From Larix kaempferi (Eukaryota; Streptophyta; Pinopsida; Pinales; Pinaceae): a DNA stretch of 64,000 nt. The notes beneath the pieces are model-generated. The model did not search any database, was not told the origin of the DNA, and saw only the letters and a program-made list of their open reading frames with translations. How positions within the stretch are numbered: position 1 is the first letter of the stretch; each line of letters opens with the position of its first letter. The position numbers and the translations under genes were made by a program. The stretch spans positions 442,001-506,000 of the forward strand of contig BSBM01000261.1 of assembly GCA_027924585.1 (NCBI GenBank), in the 5' to 3' direction. Shown in pieces: positions 1 to 11,207 of the stretch.

Positions 1-427
1 CGAACTTGTACGGCATGCCACGTGTCACTGGTTCAGTTTCGGCCTCTGAAAAACTTACCTGAGAAAGTACAGTCCATGTCCTACCTGTCACTTTTTACAA
101 AATTTCATTTGTAGCTTCCTAACTGAAGTTGTGACCTTTTTTTCCTAGGTGACCTGTTTGTGATTGAGATGTGGAAGAGGCAGAAACCCTAGCTTGTACT
201 GATCATAAATCACAAAGTATAGTGAATTAGAAGTTGTGCTCCAGATAAAAGGTACATGGGGATGTTATCTATGACTTGTTAAGGTTTCAGATCCTGACCC
301 ATTGCGAAAATGTATTTATAGCGAAAGTGCTATGATGACTGGTTTTTTCTATATCAAGCCCTAGCTTCCGATTTGTCGCAAGTACAACAAGTCTCATAAA
401 TGCCATATCATGCCTTCCTTCAGGCTA

Positions 428-439
428 GCTCTGATACCA
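428..439 (-). promoter_or_regulatory. C0 primer-binding site (initiator-Met tRNA type)
   Basis: On the minus strand the 12 nt immediately after the LTR read TGGTATCAGAGC, the classical complement of the plant initiator methionine tRNA 3' end used for minus-strand priming by many plant LTR retrotransposons. Confidence 0.85.
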
Positions 440-1058
440 TGTTAGTTTTTCAGAATTTAATTCATTCTAATCTAGAATCTTAACTGAAAGAACAACATGT
501 ACAGCATATCAAGCATAAGAAACAAGAGATAAGAGACACAAAACATTTCACCGGGGAAAACCAAGAAGGTGAAAAACCCCGCAACTTCCTCAGAGATAGC
601 ATAAGCATCAATACAAGGATCACCATGATCAAAACCAAGAGATAGAGATCTTTAGCAGCATGCTCCTCCTCTACTTGTGTGCACTCCTCCTCTCTCTCAC
701 TAATACGAAGTGAGTGAACAATAGAAAAATGTGTAAAATGAGAGAGACACACTCTCTATTTATAGACTAACTTGACTTGACCTTTACTCAACTAGGTCGG
801 CCTCAACTTAACCACTTAACATAATGCTGACTGGGTCGACCCCCACTAGGGTGTTCTAATAACCCTTTGACCCACATGACTCATATAGGGCCGACCCCAT
901 CAAGCTGGTCTAATAATCCATCAAGTATAAGTTACGACACTTACAATATAACTAACGACACTTCCAATCGGAGGAATAATACATCTCCATTGGGGATACA
1001 ATAAAGTACAAATACAATATACAAGTGAATATCTTCCGAAGTTAAAAATACATCAACA
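440..1058 (-). repeat. C0 5' LTR (619 bp)
   Basis: The LTR begins TGTTAG and ends CATCAACA on the plus strand, so it has TG/CA termini. It abuts a perfect 12-nt primer site at 428-439. It shares with the C1 and C3 LTRs the terminal ATACATCAACA, the block around 550-600 (GGGGAAAACC, AACTTCCTCAGAGATAG) and a TATA-like TATTTATAG at about 757-765. Left and right edges were placed by comparison with C1 and C3. Confidence 0.8.
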
Positions 1059-1930
1059 TCTTTCTCCAAATTTGATAGCCTCCTGTTTTCGATGACAAGT
1101 TGTTCTTCGACGGTTGCAGCGAGTGTTTCGTCGGCAATTTATCGCTCCAGGTGCAGTGTGTTGATCAGTTCTTTTGTCCTTTGCATTTGTTCAAAAACAT
1201 TACCATAATGCATATACGAGTTATGTAAAAATTCTATTATTTTCATGGCTTCTCTGGTATACTACGCGAGCAGACTATGGGCTTCCATCAAAGCTATGTA
1301 TTGATTTGTCATTAAACTGGATGTCTCGACAGCTTGATCTCGTCGGTTCTTGGCCAATTTTTCTCTTAGAGTCAACACGACATTTTCTAGTATAATGTAC
1401 GCCTTATTGAGTGGGTTTATCATGTCGTAACTCGATGGTAATGGGACGACTTGCTGAGCTAGGTCCTCACACTTAACCAAAAATGTAGCTTGTTATGCCT
1501 GTAGTTGTTGCAACTGCTCACGGGATTCAAGTCTTATGTGTCATTTCTCTCTGTGGACAACATCTGCCAGGAGGTCTAGTTCTTCTTCCTTGGCATCCTA
1601 AGGATCGTATGTGGAAATCGGTCCGAACTTATCCAAGAGTATTAATAGTTGAGTTTCCTGTTGGATATGTTGTAATTGTTGTTGCTCCCTCTGCTTGTCT
1701 TTTTCTTGTCATTTCTTTTCTTTCCTTGGTGGTGACTTCTTGATGGTGATCTGATCCTTTTTGCTTGTCTGTATCTGTCTGCTGGGTGGTGGATTCTGTT
1801 TGTTTTTCCGCATCTGTCTGCTGGGCGGCGACTTCTAATTTCTTATCTATGGTTGTATGGTGGTTGGTTGCTTGTTTTGCTACTAGTTCTTGTTTAGTTT
1901 GTTCTTGCACTATTGTTTCCTGGTTGGCTT
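1059..1930 (-). pseudogene. G1 extra 3' ORF, C-terminal coiled-coil part
   Basis: Read on the minus strand this codes, with several stops and frame changes, for a Gln/Thr/Lys-rich and then heptad-like protein. At 1910-1629 it is rich in Q, T, E and K, with a basic KERKEMTRKRQ stretch. At 1480-1262 it reads VKCEDLAQQVVPLPSSYDM and LREKLAKNRRDQA. At about 1180-1062 it reads EQMQRTKELINTLHLE and VEEQLVIENRRLSNLE. This matches in kind the coiled-coil end of the G2 3' ORF (31095-32102). The N-terminal part of the same ORF is at 10640-10213, on the other side of C1. In G2 about 330 further residues lie between these parts, so G1 sequence was lost when C1 arrived or afterwards. Function is unknown. 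Confidence 0.6.
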
Positions 1931-2905
1931 GTTCAAGATGATCATGATGATGAGCTTCAGGATGTTGCTCTAGATGATATGTACCAAGATGGTAGAGTGA
2001 TGATGATCAGTATGATCACAGGAATCAGGATGATGCCTCATGCGATGATGATCCGTTGGATCATGAGTATCGGGTTGATACTTGGAGGTCAGAGATGATA
2101 TGTGGGAGGTTGTGCAAATAGCATGTAATCAGTCCTGGGAGATCTTGCCGGTCATGTTTCGGCACATAAATGTTCCTAGGGTACTCTTTCCAGTATTGCT
2201 ATGTAGTATGTAATTAGTCCTCAGATATCCGATAGGTTGAGCTGTGTGCTCGTAATCAGTCCTGGGATGAGGTATTACTACGGAGACATGTAATCAGTCC
2301 TATAGATCCAAGAGGTTGAGCTGTGTGCTCGTAATTAGTCCTAGGATTCTCTTTAGAGATCTTGCCAGTCATGTTGCAGCACATAAATGTTCCTGGGATG
2401 CTCTTTAAAGGTTTTGTCTATCCACATGTAATCAGTCCTAGAGATCCGAGAGGTTGAGCTGTGTGCTCGTAATAAGTCCTAGGATGCTCTTTAGAGATCT
2501 TGTCGGTCGTGCTGCGGCACATAAATGTTCCTGGGATGCTCTTTAAAGGTATTGTGGAGGATATGCATGTAATCAATCCTGGGAGATCTTGTCGGTCTTT
2601 CTTAGGCACATAAATGTTCCTGGGATACTCTTTTCGGTATTGCATCCGCACATAAAATTAGTCCTGAGAGGCCACCTCTATCAAACCGTTCGCATAGATG
2701 ATGAAGAGCTGCAGGTGGTGGGCCTACATCCAGTATGAAAAAGGACTAGCTTTGTAGAACTTCCTATGACGAGTAGAGTCAGAGATTGGTTGAGATAGTA
2801 GCAGCAGTGACAATGATGATGATGATGCATCGATGAAGATGATCCCGAGAAGAAGACTTGTCTAGCAGAACTGTGTCGAGAAATACCTTCCTAGTTAAGA
2901 GGGAG
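1931..2905 (+). repeat. Truncated copia internal 3' segment (duplicate of 8640-9608)
   Basis: From GATGATCATGATGATGAGC onward this segment follows 8640-9608 with only scattered substitutions and small indels, through the repeated TAATCAGTCCT blocks to the polypurine tract TTAAGAGGGAG before the LTR at 2906. It has no coding capacity that matches pol. It is what remains of an upstream tandem copy. Confidence 0.85.
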
Positions 2906-3510
2906 TGTTGATGTATATGTAACTTCGGAATGTATTTCATCTATGTATTTCATATATATTTATTGTACCCTTATAAGAGATGTGTTATTCCTCTATAAGG
3001 AAGTGTTGTCATGTGGATTGACAAGTGTCGCAAGTGTGTATACTTGACGATGGGTTATTAGACCACCATGTGTGGGGTCGGACCTGAAATATATATTATA
3101 TTGTGGATGTATCTAGATAGACAAGTCGGCCCCATAAGGTCATTGGGAAAACAGGTTAAGTATAAATAGAGATCAGGAGATCTCTATTTGGATAATTCAG
3201 AAAGTCATATCTCTCTCACTCAGAAAGTGGCGCACTAGTGAGGAGGAGGATCATCTGCTCTAGGAGACTATCTCAAGTGTATTTTGGTTGTACTTTGGTT
3301 GAGCCATTGCTCTCTCTATCTCTGAGGAAGTTGTGGTATTTTTCACCTTAGGGTTTTCCCCACGGAAACTCTGTCTCTCTTGTCTCTCATGCTTTTGATT
3401 CTTGTGATGCTTGTCATGCTTATTGTGATTGTTATGCATTGATATACTGTATATGTTATTCTCTCAGTAAATATCCAAGAGTATTGTGAATTAATGCTCA
3501 AAATTTAACA
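2906..3510 (+). repeat. C1 LTR, left/middle (605 bp)
   Basis: The LTR starts TGTTGATGTATATG after a polypurine tract and ends AAATTTAACA just before a primer site. A TATAAATA box lies at 3161-3168, giving a conventional LTR promoter. It acts both as 3' LTR of the truncated left copy and as 5' LTR of the complete copy. Confidence 0.9.
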
Positions 3511-3522
3511 TGGTATTAGAGC
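3511..3522 (+). promoter_or_regulatory. C1 primer-binding site
   Basis: TGGTATTAGAGC immediately follows the LTR and differs by one base (C to T) from the initiator-Met tRNA complement TGGTATCAGAGC. Confidence 0.85.
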
Positions 3523-4084
3523 TAACCTGAGAAGAAGACATTTTGCAGTGACAAAAACTTGAGTTTCTTGTTTATTGGGTTTCTCTCCACCGTTTTTGGA
3601 AAAGAAATATAGTATATTGACTCTACTCATCAAGGAGAATCTATCTGTCCAATCAGAATTCAATTCTGAGCATTTTCAGATTTGGCCCGAAAAATTAGGG
3701 TTTCCACAAAAATAGGAATTTCTACAATCTGAAGACATAGCTGGAATCTCCTTGCAAAAATCGAAGTTTAGAGCTTTGGATCGAGATTTTTGGCTGGGTA
3801 GATCTCCGAGAAACTCAAACCTTAATTCAGGGCTCTCCCCATTGAACCTAGGAGGACAAAAAGTCAAATCTAAAGGGTAAAACTTTGCTGATCTCAAATT
3901 CTGAATACACCAGGCTGATCAACTCATCAAGTCGCATCTTTCTATCCTTTTAGAAAGTTGAAATTCACATTTTGAATTTTTAGGGTTTTTTCAACAAACC
4001 CTAATCCGGGACCAGATCCAGTTTTCATCATTTCAAGTGGTAAGACCTAAATCTTTTCTATTCCCATTTGAAGTACTCTTTAAG
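3523..4084 (+). other. C1 untranslated leader
   Basis: This 0.56-kb stretch lies between primer site and gag start. The GTG-initiated extension of the gag frame from 4037 has no ATG, so I start gag at the ATG at 4085. C3 has a closely similar leader (45960-46521), and I see no separate ORF. Confidence 0.6.
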
Positions 4085-7000
4085 ATGTCTCACCACACCA
4101 AGCTTGAGGATAATCTTGAAGGGGCTGATAACTTTCGAGCTTGGAAGTATAGGATTGGGTTAATCCTAGAAGAGAAGGAGTTGGACTCATATATAAAAGA
4201 AGACATCCCTATCCCAAAGGATGATGAGGCTAAGGTATTGCATAAGAAGAACTTGGTCAAGGCAAAGAGAATCATTGTTGATTCTATCAAAGACCATCTC
4301 ATACCCCATGTGTCTTCTCTAAAGACACCTAAGGCTATGTTTGACTCTTTGACCAAGCTATTTGAAGGAAAGAACATAAATCGGAAGATGACCGTGCAGA
4401 ATCAATTAAAAGGGGTCAAGATGTCGAATGGAGAAACCATTCAATCCTATTTCTCCAAGGTCTCTCAAATCAAGGAACAACTTGAAGCTGTAGATGAAAT
4501 GGTGGAGAATGGTGAAATTGTTATGACTACTTTGAATGGCCTACCTAGGTCATGGGACTCTTTTATCCAGGGGATCTGTGCCAGAAAAGAGTTAATCTCC
4601 TTCAGCAGATTATGGGAGGAATGTTCTCAAGAAGAAGAAAGGCTTGTGGCAAGAGAAGAGAATATGGGAAATGAAGATCAAGCTCTCACAGTTCACACTA
4701 AGAAGGGCAAGTTCAAGAGGGAGCCATCCCATCACAAGAAGAAATCTTCTCATCATTTTCACAAAGACAAGAAAGATCTAAGATGTTTCACTTGTAATGA
4801 GAAGGGTCACTTTGCTTCAGAATGTCCCAAGAACAAAAGGGACAACCACAACAACAACAACTCCAGCAAGAAGAAGAAGGGTAACAAAAGAAGGTACCAT
4901 GCTCATGCTGCCGAAGATGATGAACCTCCAAAGAAGAAGGCTAGAGAAGAAAGTGATGATAGTAATGATGACTCATCAAGTGAAGAAGAGTATGTTCTAA
5001 TCTCTGCTCTCACAGGTACTATCTCCCATGGTTGTAATGATTGGTTAATTGACAGTGGGGCTTCCAAACACATGACTGGGCTTAAGGAATCTTTTGTAAA
5101 CCTATCTGTACATGAATCACCTCATAAGGTGAAACTTGGGGATGATTATCAATACCCAATCAAAGGAAGTGGTGAAGCCTCCTACAACCTAGATTCTGGA
5201 AAATCTTTGAAGATGAAAGAAGTCCTTTATGTACCTGGGCTCAAGAAGAACTTACTCTCCATCTCTGCATTGGATGCAAAAGGTATGAGGGTTGCATTTG
5301 TGGATGGCCAAGTCCTAATGTGGCAAAAGGGAAAGACCATAGATGATGCAGTTGTGATTGGAGAGAAAGAGGGAGGTTTGTATAAATTAAAAGGACGACC
5401 TGGACATGCCATGGTGCATGAATCCATGGAGCCAAGTGAACTTTGGCATAGAAGACTTGCTCATATGCACTACAGGGCACTTCCAATTGCAAGCAAGGCT
5501 GTAGAGGGTCTTCCTGAAATCAAGACCAAACATGAAGGTGTTTGCAAAGGATGTGTAAAAGGTAAGAATATTAAGAAGGATTTCCCAAGCAGTGAAAGCA
5601 AGGAAAAAGATATCCTGGAAATCATCCACTCAGATGTATGTGGTCCTATGTCATCCAGTTCTCTAAGTGGGTATGTTTACTATGTCACATTTATTGATGA
5701 CTTCTCCATAAAGACTTGGGTATACTTCTTGAAGAACAAAGATGAGGTTTTTGATAAGTTCAAGGAATTCAAAACCTTGATGGAGAATCAAACTGACAAG
5801 AAGTTCAAAACATTCAGATCCGACAATGGTGGAGAATTCACCTCAGGTGACTTCAAGAAGCTTTGTAGTGATTCAAGGATTAAGAGGGAGTTGACTGCTC
5901 ATTATAATCCTCAACGGAATGGAGTTGCAGAAAGGAAGAACAGAACAATCATGGAAGCAGCAAGGGCAATGCTGCATGACCAGGATCTACCTATGCATCT
6001 ATGGGCATAAGCAGCTAAAACAGTTGTATATGCGTAGAACAGAACACCCCACAAGATATTGGACAACAAGATACCAGAAGAGGTCTTTTCTGGTAAGAAA
6101 CCTGAAGTCATCCATCTCAAAATATTTTGTTGTCCAGTATACACTCATGTCCCAAAGGAAAAGAGGACCAAACTAGATCCTTCAGGAAAGAAGGGTATCT
6201 TTGTGGGTTACAATGAAAGCTCGAAGGCTTACAGAATATACTTTCCAGGGTTAAAGAAAATTGATGTTAGCAGGGATGTAACATTTGATGAAAACTTAGC
6301 ATTCATCAAATCAAGGAAGGCTCCTATCGAAGTTTATGAAGAACCTAAGGAAACTAGATTTCAAGACACTGCCATGACTGAAGCAATTCCAGAAGTTGTT
6401 CGTGAGTTTGAATATCCACAAGAACCTGTAGATCCACCCCATGAGGATAACTCTCACAAGAGGAAACCTGCATGGGCTAGAGAGTTCATTCAAGATGCAG
6501 AAAGATTTGGCATTCCAGAAGAAGAACACAGAGCAAAGAAGAGAACCGGATCACATACCAGCTATGTTGCTTTACTCTGTGACATTATGAACAAAGAACC
6601 TTCTAGTTATGAAGAAGCAGTGGAAAAGAAAGAATGGAAGGATGCTATGGTTGAGGAATACCAATCAATAATGAAGAATGATGTTTGGGATGTTGTCCCA
6701 ATACCTAAAGAGAAGTCTATTGTGACTTCCAAATGGATCTACAAAATCAAGCATGCTGCAGATGGCAGTGTAGAGAAATACAAAGCAAGATTCGTAGCTC
6801 ATGGCTTCTCTCAGAAAGAGGGAATAGATTATGAAGAAAATTTTACACCTGTATCCAGGTATACTTCCATCAGAACAGTACTTGCCCTGGCTGCAGCAAT
6901 GAAATGGAAAATACACCAGATGGATGTCAAGACTGCTTTCTTGAATGGTGTAGTTGAAGAGGAAGTATATGTGGACCAGCCACTTGGTTTTGAAATACAT

Positions 7001-8140
7001 GACAGGGAGTCATATGTGTGCAGATTGAAGAAAGCTTTGTATGGCTTGAAACAACCTCCCAGAACTTGGTATGGTAGGATGGACAATTTCCTATCTAGTT
7101 TGGGCTTTACCAAGAGTAAAGCGGATTCCAACCTCTACTACAAGGTTGAGGAAGGGAATCCTGTGATTCTACTCCTGTATGTGGATGACGTATTTGTAAC
7201 AGGAGATGACAGACTGATTGCAGATACTAAGAGGAAGCTTGCTACTGAGTTCGATATGAAAGATTTGGGAATGATGCATTATTTCCTAGGTATGTAGGTG
7301 TGGCAAAATTCAGGTGGGTTCTTCCTTGGTCAAGGGAAGTACACAGTAGATATCCTGAAGAGATTTGGGATGATGGATTGCAAGGCCATGGCCACACCCA
7401 TGGCATCGAATTTGAAGCTTCTATATGATGCTTCATCTGAGCCAGTTGATGTCTCTATGTATCGTCAGATGATTGGGTCTTTGATGTACCCGACGAACAT
7501 GAGACCAGATATTTTCTTTGTTGTGAACACATTGAGCCAGTTCCTGATGGATCCAAGGAGTGTTCACTTGGTTGCTGTAAAGCATGTTCTGAGGTACCTG
7601 AAGGGTACAGTGGATTATGGGCTCAAGTATGAAGCGAATTAAAAGTTTAACCTGCAGGGTTATGTTGATTCAGATTGGGCTGGTAGTTCTGCAGATAGGA
7701 AGAGCACATCTAGGTGCTGCTTCAATATGGGATCAGGTGTGATCTCTTGGTTTAGCAGGAAGCAGTCCTGTGTAGCACTGAGTACAGCTGAGGTAGAGTA
7801 TGTTGCAGCCTGTTCAGCTAGTTGTGAGGTAGTATGGCTACAGAAGCTACTGTCTGAGTTATTTGATCTCCCATTGGATGCTACTGGTATATTCTGCGAT
7901 AACCAGAGTTGTGTGAAGCTGTCTGAGAACCCAGTGTTTCATGACAGGTCGAAACACATAGAGATCAAATATCACTATATTAGGGATATGGTGCAGAGAG
8001 GAGCTATGAAGATCCTATACATTGCAACGGATGAGCAGATTGCAAATGTGCTGACGAAGCCACTAGCCAGGGTGAAGTTCGAGTACTTCAGGGAGAGGCT
8101 TGGTGTTCTTCAGATTGATGACACTTCAAGGAAAAAGTGA
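4085..8140 (+). pseudogene. C1 copia gag-pol polyprotein, broken by four stops
   Basis: A single reading frame runs from the ATG at 4085 to TGA at 8138-8140. It is interrupted only by stops at 6008, 6035, 7295 and 7640, with no frameshift. The order is typical of copia: gag capsid region (4085-4700), CCHC knuckle CFTCNEKGHFASEC near 4785, aspartic protease WLIDSGASKHMTG near 5041, pre-integrase zinc region (LWHRRLAH ... CKGC, 5440-5560), integrase with HSDVCGP, RSDNGGEF and NGVAERKN as the D, D, E residues (5620-5960), RT with YVDD near 7180, and RNase H from about 7650. C3 carries the homologous protein. The stops make this copy non-autonomous. The 6008 and 7295 stops need transversions, so not all damage is deamination. 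I did not assign the copia sublineage. Confidence 0.92.
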
Positions 8141-8263
8141 TGGACACATTTGCTGAAGCCATTCCAAGCATGTTGGAAGGAGGATCCTTCACATGGCTGT
8201 GGATGTAAGCATTAGATGATGAGTATCAGGACGATGCTCCAGTTACTTCTCTGTATATGCATC

Positions 8264-8500
8264 ATGTTGGATGTTGGATATGATCAGTTGGATCATTTAT
8301 ATTTGTATGTATGTACGCATCGTGTTGATGTTGGATATGATCAGTTGGATCATTTATATTTGTATGTATGTACGCATCGTGTTGATGTTGGATATGATCA
8401 GTTGGATCATTTATGTATGTATGCATCATGTTGGATGCTGGATATGATCAGTTGGATCATTTGTATGTATTTTGTATATGCATCATGTTGGATGCTTGGA
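8264..8500 (+). repeat. Minisatellite (57, 57 and 50 bp spacing) in C1 3' untranslated region
   Basis: The core TGATCAGTTGGATCATTT starts at 8281, 8338, 8395 and 8445, so the unit is 57 bp twice and then 50 bp. The core is partly palindromic (TGATCA...GGATCA). Related degenerate ATCAGG/GGATCA words continue to about 8660. C3 carries the homologous array on the minus strand (about 26810-27005). Confidence 0.85.
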
Positions 8501-8639
8501 CCATGTATCTGTATATGTATCAGGTGGATACATTGTATGGTCAGGTAGATCATGTATGTCGATATGTATCAGGTATGATCAGGTGGATCATGTATGATGA
8601 TATGTATCAGGTAGATACTTGGTATGCATCAGGTGGATG

Positions 8640-9400
8640 CATTGTATGATCAGGATGATCATGATGATGAGCTTCAGGATGTTGCTCCAGATGATATGTA
8701 CCAGGATGGTACAGTGATGATGATCAGTATGATCACGGGCATCAGGATGATGCCTCATGTGATTATGATCCGTTGGATCATGAGTATCAGGTTGATACTT
8801 GGAGGTCAGAGATGATATGTGGCAGGTTGTGCAAATAGCATGTAATCAGTCCTGGGAGATCTTGCCGGTCGTGTTGCAGCACATAAATGTTCCTGGGGTA
8901 CTCTTTCCGGTATTGCTATGTAGTATGTAATCAGTCCTCAGATATTCGATAGGTTGAGCTGTGTGCTCGTAATCAGTCCTGGGATGAGGTATTACTACGG
9001 AGACATGTAATCAGTCCTGGAGATCCGAGAGGTTGAGCTTTGTGCTTGTAATTAGTCCTAGGATGCTCTTTAGAGATCTTGTCGGTAGTGCTACGACACA
9101 TAAATGTTCCTGGGATGCTCTTTAAAGGTTTTGTCTATCCACATGTAATCAGTCCTAGAGATCCAAGAGGTTGAGCTGTGTGCTTGTAATAAGTCCTGGG
9201 ATGCTCTTTAGAGATCTTTCCGGTCATGCTACGACACATAAATGTTCCTGGGATGCTCTTTAAAGGTATTGTGGAGGAGATACATGTAATCAATCCTAGG
9301 AGATCTTGCTGGTCGTGCTTAGGCACATAAATGTTCCTGGGATACTCTTTTCGGTATTGCATCTGCACATAAAATTAGTCCCGAGAGGCCACCTCTATCA
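8640..9400 (+). repeat. Degenerate repeat array before C1 3' LTR
   Basis: Phrases such as GTAATCAGTCCT, GCACATAAATGTTCCTGGG, GAGGTTGAGCTGTGTGCT and GATGCTCTTTA recur several times in shifting combinations. This is the pattern of an old tandem array with higher-order units of roughly 100-200 bp. The same array is present in 1931-2690, and a more diverged relative occurs in C3 at 26380-26620. There is no coding signal. Confidence 0.7.
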
Positions 9401-9596
9401 AACCGTTGGCACAGATGATGAAGACCTGCAGGTGGTGGGCCTACATCCAGTATGAAAAAGGACTGGCTCTGTAGAACTTCCTATGATGAGTAGAGTCAGA
9501 TATTGGTTGAGATAGTAGCAGCAGTGATGATGATGATGACGATGATCCTGAGAAGAAGACTTGTCTAGCATAACTGTGTCGAGAAATACCTTCCTA

Positions 9597-9608
9597 GTTA
9601 AGAGGGAG
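9597..9608 (+). promoter_or_regulatory. C1 polypurine tract
   Basis: TTAAGAGGGAG lies directly before the TG of the 3' LTR, where plus-strand priming is expected. The same tract precedes the LTR at 2906. Confidence 0.75.
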
Positions 9609-10212
9609 TGTTGATGTATATGTAACTTCGAAATGTATTTCATATATGTATTTCATATATATTTATTGTACCCTTATAAGAGATGTGTTATTCCTCTATA
9701 AGGAAGTGTCGTCATGTGGATTGACAAGTGTCGCAAGTGTGTATACTTGCCGATGGGTTATTAGACCACCATGTGTGGGGTCGGCTCTAAAATATATATT
9801 ATACTGTGGATATATCTAGATAGACAATTCGGCCCCATAAGGTCACTGGGCAAACAGGTTAAGTATAAATAGAGATCAGGAGATCTCTATTTGGATCATT
9901 CAGAAAGTCATATCTCTCTCACTCAGAAAGTGGTGCACTAGTGAGGAGAAGGATCATCTGCTCTAGGAGACTATCTCAAGTGTATTTTGGTTGTACTTTG
10001 GTTGAGCCATTGCTCTCTCTATCTCTGAGGAAGTTGTGGGGTTTTCACCTTAGGGTTTTCCCCACGGAAACTCTGTGTTTCTTGTCTCTCATGCTTTTGA
10101 TTCTTGTGATGCTTCTCATGCTTATTGTGATTGTTATGCATTGATATACTATATATGTTATTCTCTCAATAAAGATCCAAGAGTATTGTGAATTAATGCT
10201 CAAAATTTAACA
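9609..10212 (+). repeat. C1 3' LTR (604 bp)
   Basis: Same family and same ends as 2906-3510, TGTTGATG to TTTAACA, with TATAAATA at 9864-9871. About two dozen differences from the left LTR are visible by eye. G1 sequence begins at 10213. Confidence 0.9.
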
Positions 10213-10640
10213 TCCTTAACTAATGTCAGGTTTGGTCGCATCAACACTATGTCACCCTTGTTTGATAAACTAGTCATCTGATGGATAAGTTCGCCATTTG
10301 TTTTGACAGGTGTGTCGAAAAAGAGATTTCCATTATGATATCTTCTCACGATGAATTGAGCAATTAGGTATTTTAAACCGGTGACGTTTTCTACCAAGGG
10401 CACATGCATGTACTACAGAATCGTAGTGGTCTGAAGTCTCTGTGCTTCTTCTCTCCATTCACCATTTGATCGTTTCCCCTAGTCAACAAAGTCATTCCAG
10501 ATCCTTTTCCATTGTTTTTCTGAAACCTTGGCGTTTCGAACGAGCTGCAGTCGGGTCTCCAATGGTGTATGAGATTTTTCTAGCTGACGAAATTTAGTTG
10601 TTGTGGATTTGGTCGTCACCTGATATTTCTTGGGTGCCAT
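10213..10640 (-). pseudogene. G1 extra 3' ORF, N-terminal part
   Basis: An ATG at 10640-10638 opens a frame beginning MAPKKYQVTTKSTTTKF that runs to the C1 LTR at 10212 with two stops (near 10480 and 10415). Its second half, with VENVTGLKYLIAQFIVRRYH and TPVKTNGELIHQMTSLSNKG, lines up in pattern with the G2 3' ORF (VDEFVLQQFAVNLE, GRPIDLNVDLIHRITGLSKVG). Both lie downstream of integrase on the coding strand. That makes this the same extra protein in a more distant family. I do not recognise a known function. Confidence 0.65.
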
Positions 10641-11207
10641 TGTTGTTGTAGGTTTCTCAGGTTTAGAGGTTTGTTCGAACGGTTCAGGTTGCTCTACGTT
10701 CTAGAGTTCAAGATCTTGGGAAAATAATAACCAAGATTCCTCGAGCCCAGTATTTATAGCGAGGCAGGCCGGCACAGGGGAGCGCAGAGACGGTAGAGAC
10801 ATTGATTGCGGGGTTGGCGATGAAGTTAATTTTGATTAACAGCTTGTCACATCCTCATCTGGTGCACTTCGAATTTTCTTTTCTACATGTCAGATTTCAT
10901 GAGTGCTTTTCTCAGTTGTTTCTCCATCGACGTGATGTCGGTGCGCGTCTTTCGATTTGTTATGTCGGTCAGAAATAGGTTGTCACAGTCGGGATTCTCT
11001 TTCGTCATGTGCTCATCGGCTTGGCCCTTCTTGTCTATGCATGTCATATCATCTGTCACGCTTTGTACTTTGTTGTTTGCAGCTATTTTCATTTTCTTTT
11101 CCAGAATTATCTCTCTAGTCTCTCGTCATGATGTTGTTTTTATAAGACTTTCTTCTGAATGGTTGCTTATAGTGCTTCTCTCCCAAGATAGTTATAAGTG
11201 TTTTTTT
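10641..11207 (-). other. G1 spacer between integrase and extra ORF
   Basis: About 570 bp lie between the pol end and the ATG of the extra ORF, comparable with the 0.8-kb spacer in G2. I see no convincing ORF on the coding strand. A promoter for the downstream ORF would have to be here if it is expressed separately, but no motif is clear. Confidence 0.5.

Larger units (their letters stand above)
1..1058 (-). mobile_element. Ty1/copia element C0, 5' end only
   Basis: This is the 5' end of a minus-strand copia element that continues past the left edge of the window. It consists of an LTR (440-1058), a primer-binding site just inside it (428-439) and about 430 bp of untranslated leader (1-427) in which I see no ORF. 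The LTR resembles those of C1 and C3 in terminal sequence and overall order but is clearly more diverged. It sits inside the 3' ORF of gypsy element G1, whose coiled-coil codons resume at 1059. A target-site duplication cannot be tested because the other end lies outside the window. Confidence 0.8.
1931..10212 (+). mobile_element. Ty1/copia array C1: partial copy, LTR, full internal region, LTR
   Basis: This is the only plus-strand element in the window. Its order is the 3' part of an internal region (1931-2905), LTR (2906-3510), complete internal region (3511-9608), LTR (9609-10212). The first segment repeats 8640-9608 closely, so two tandem copies share the middle LTR and the left copy is truncated. 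The two LTRs differ by roughly 4% by eye. The array lies inside the G1 3' ORF. The left junction with G1 is near 1931 and is not an LTR end, so there is no target duplication to match TCCTT at 10213. Confidence 0.85.

Noticed and set aside
6008-6037. Two stops in C1 integrase as possible readthrough signals
   Set aside because: They fall in the conserved integrase core and C3 has sense codons there, so they are damage.
8216-8548. ORF of 110 codons with repeated DVGYDQLDHLYLYVCTHR
   Set aside because: The peptide repeat is the 57-bp minisatellite (divisible by three) read in one frame. It lies after the pol stop and nothing supports translation.
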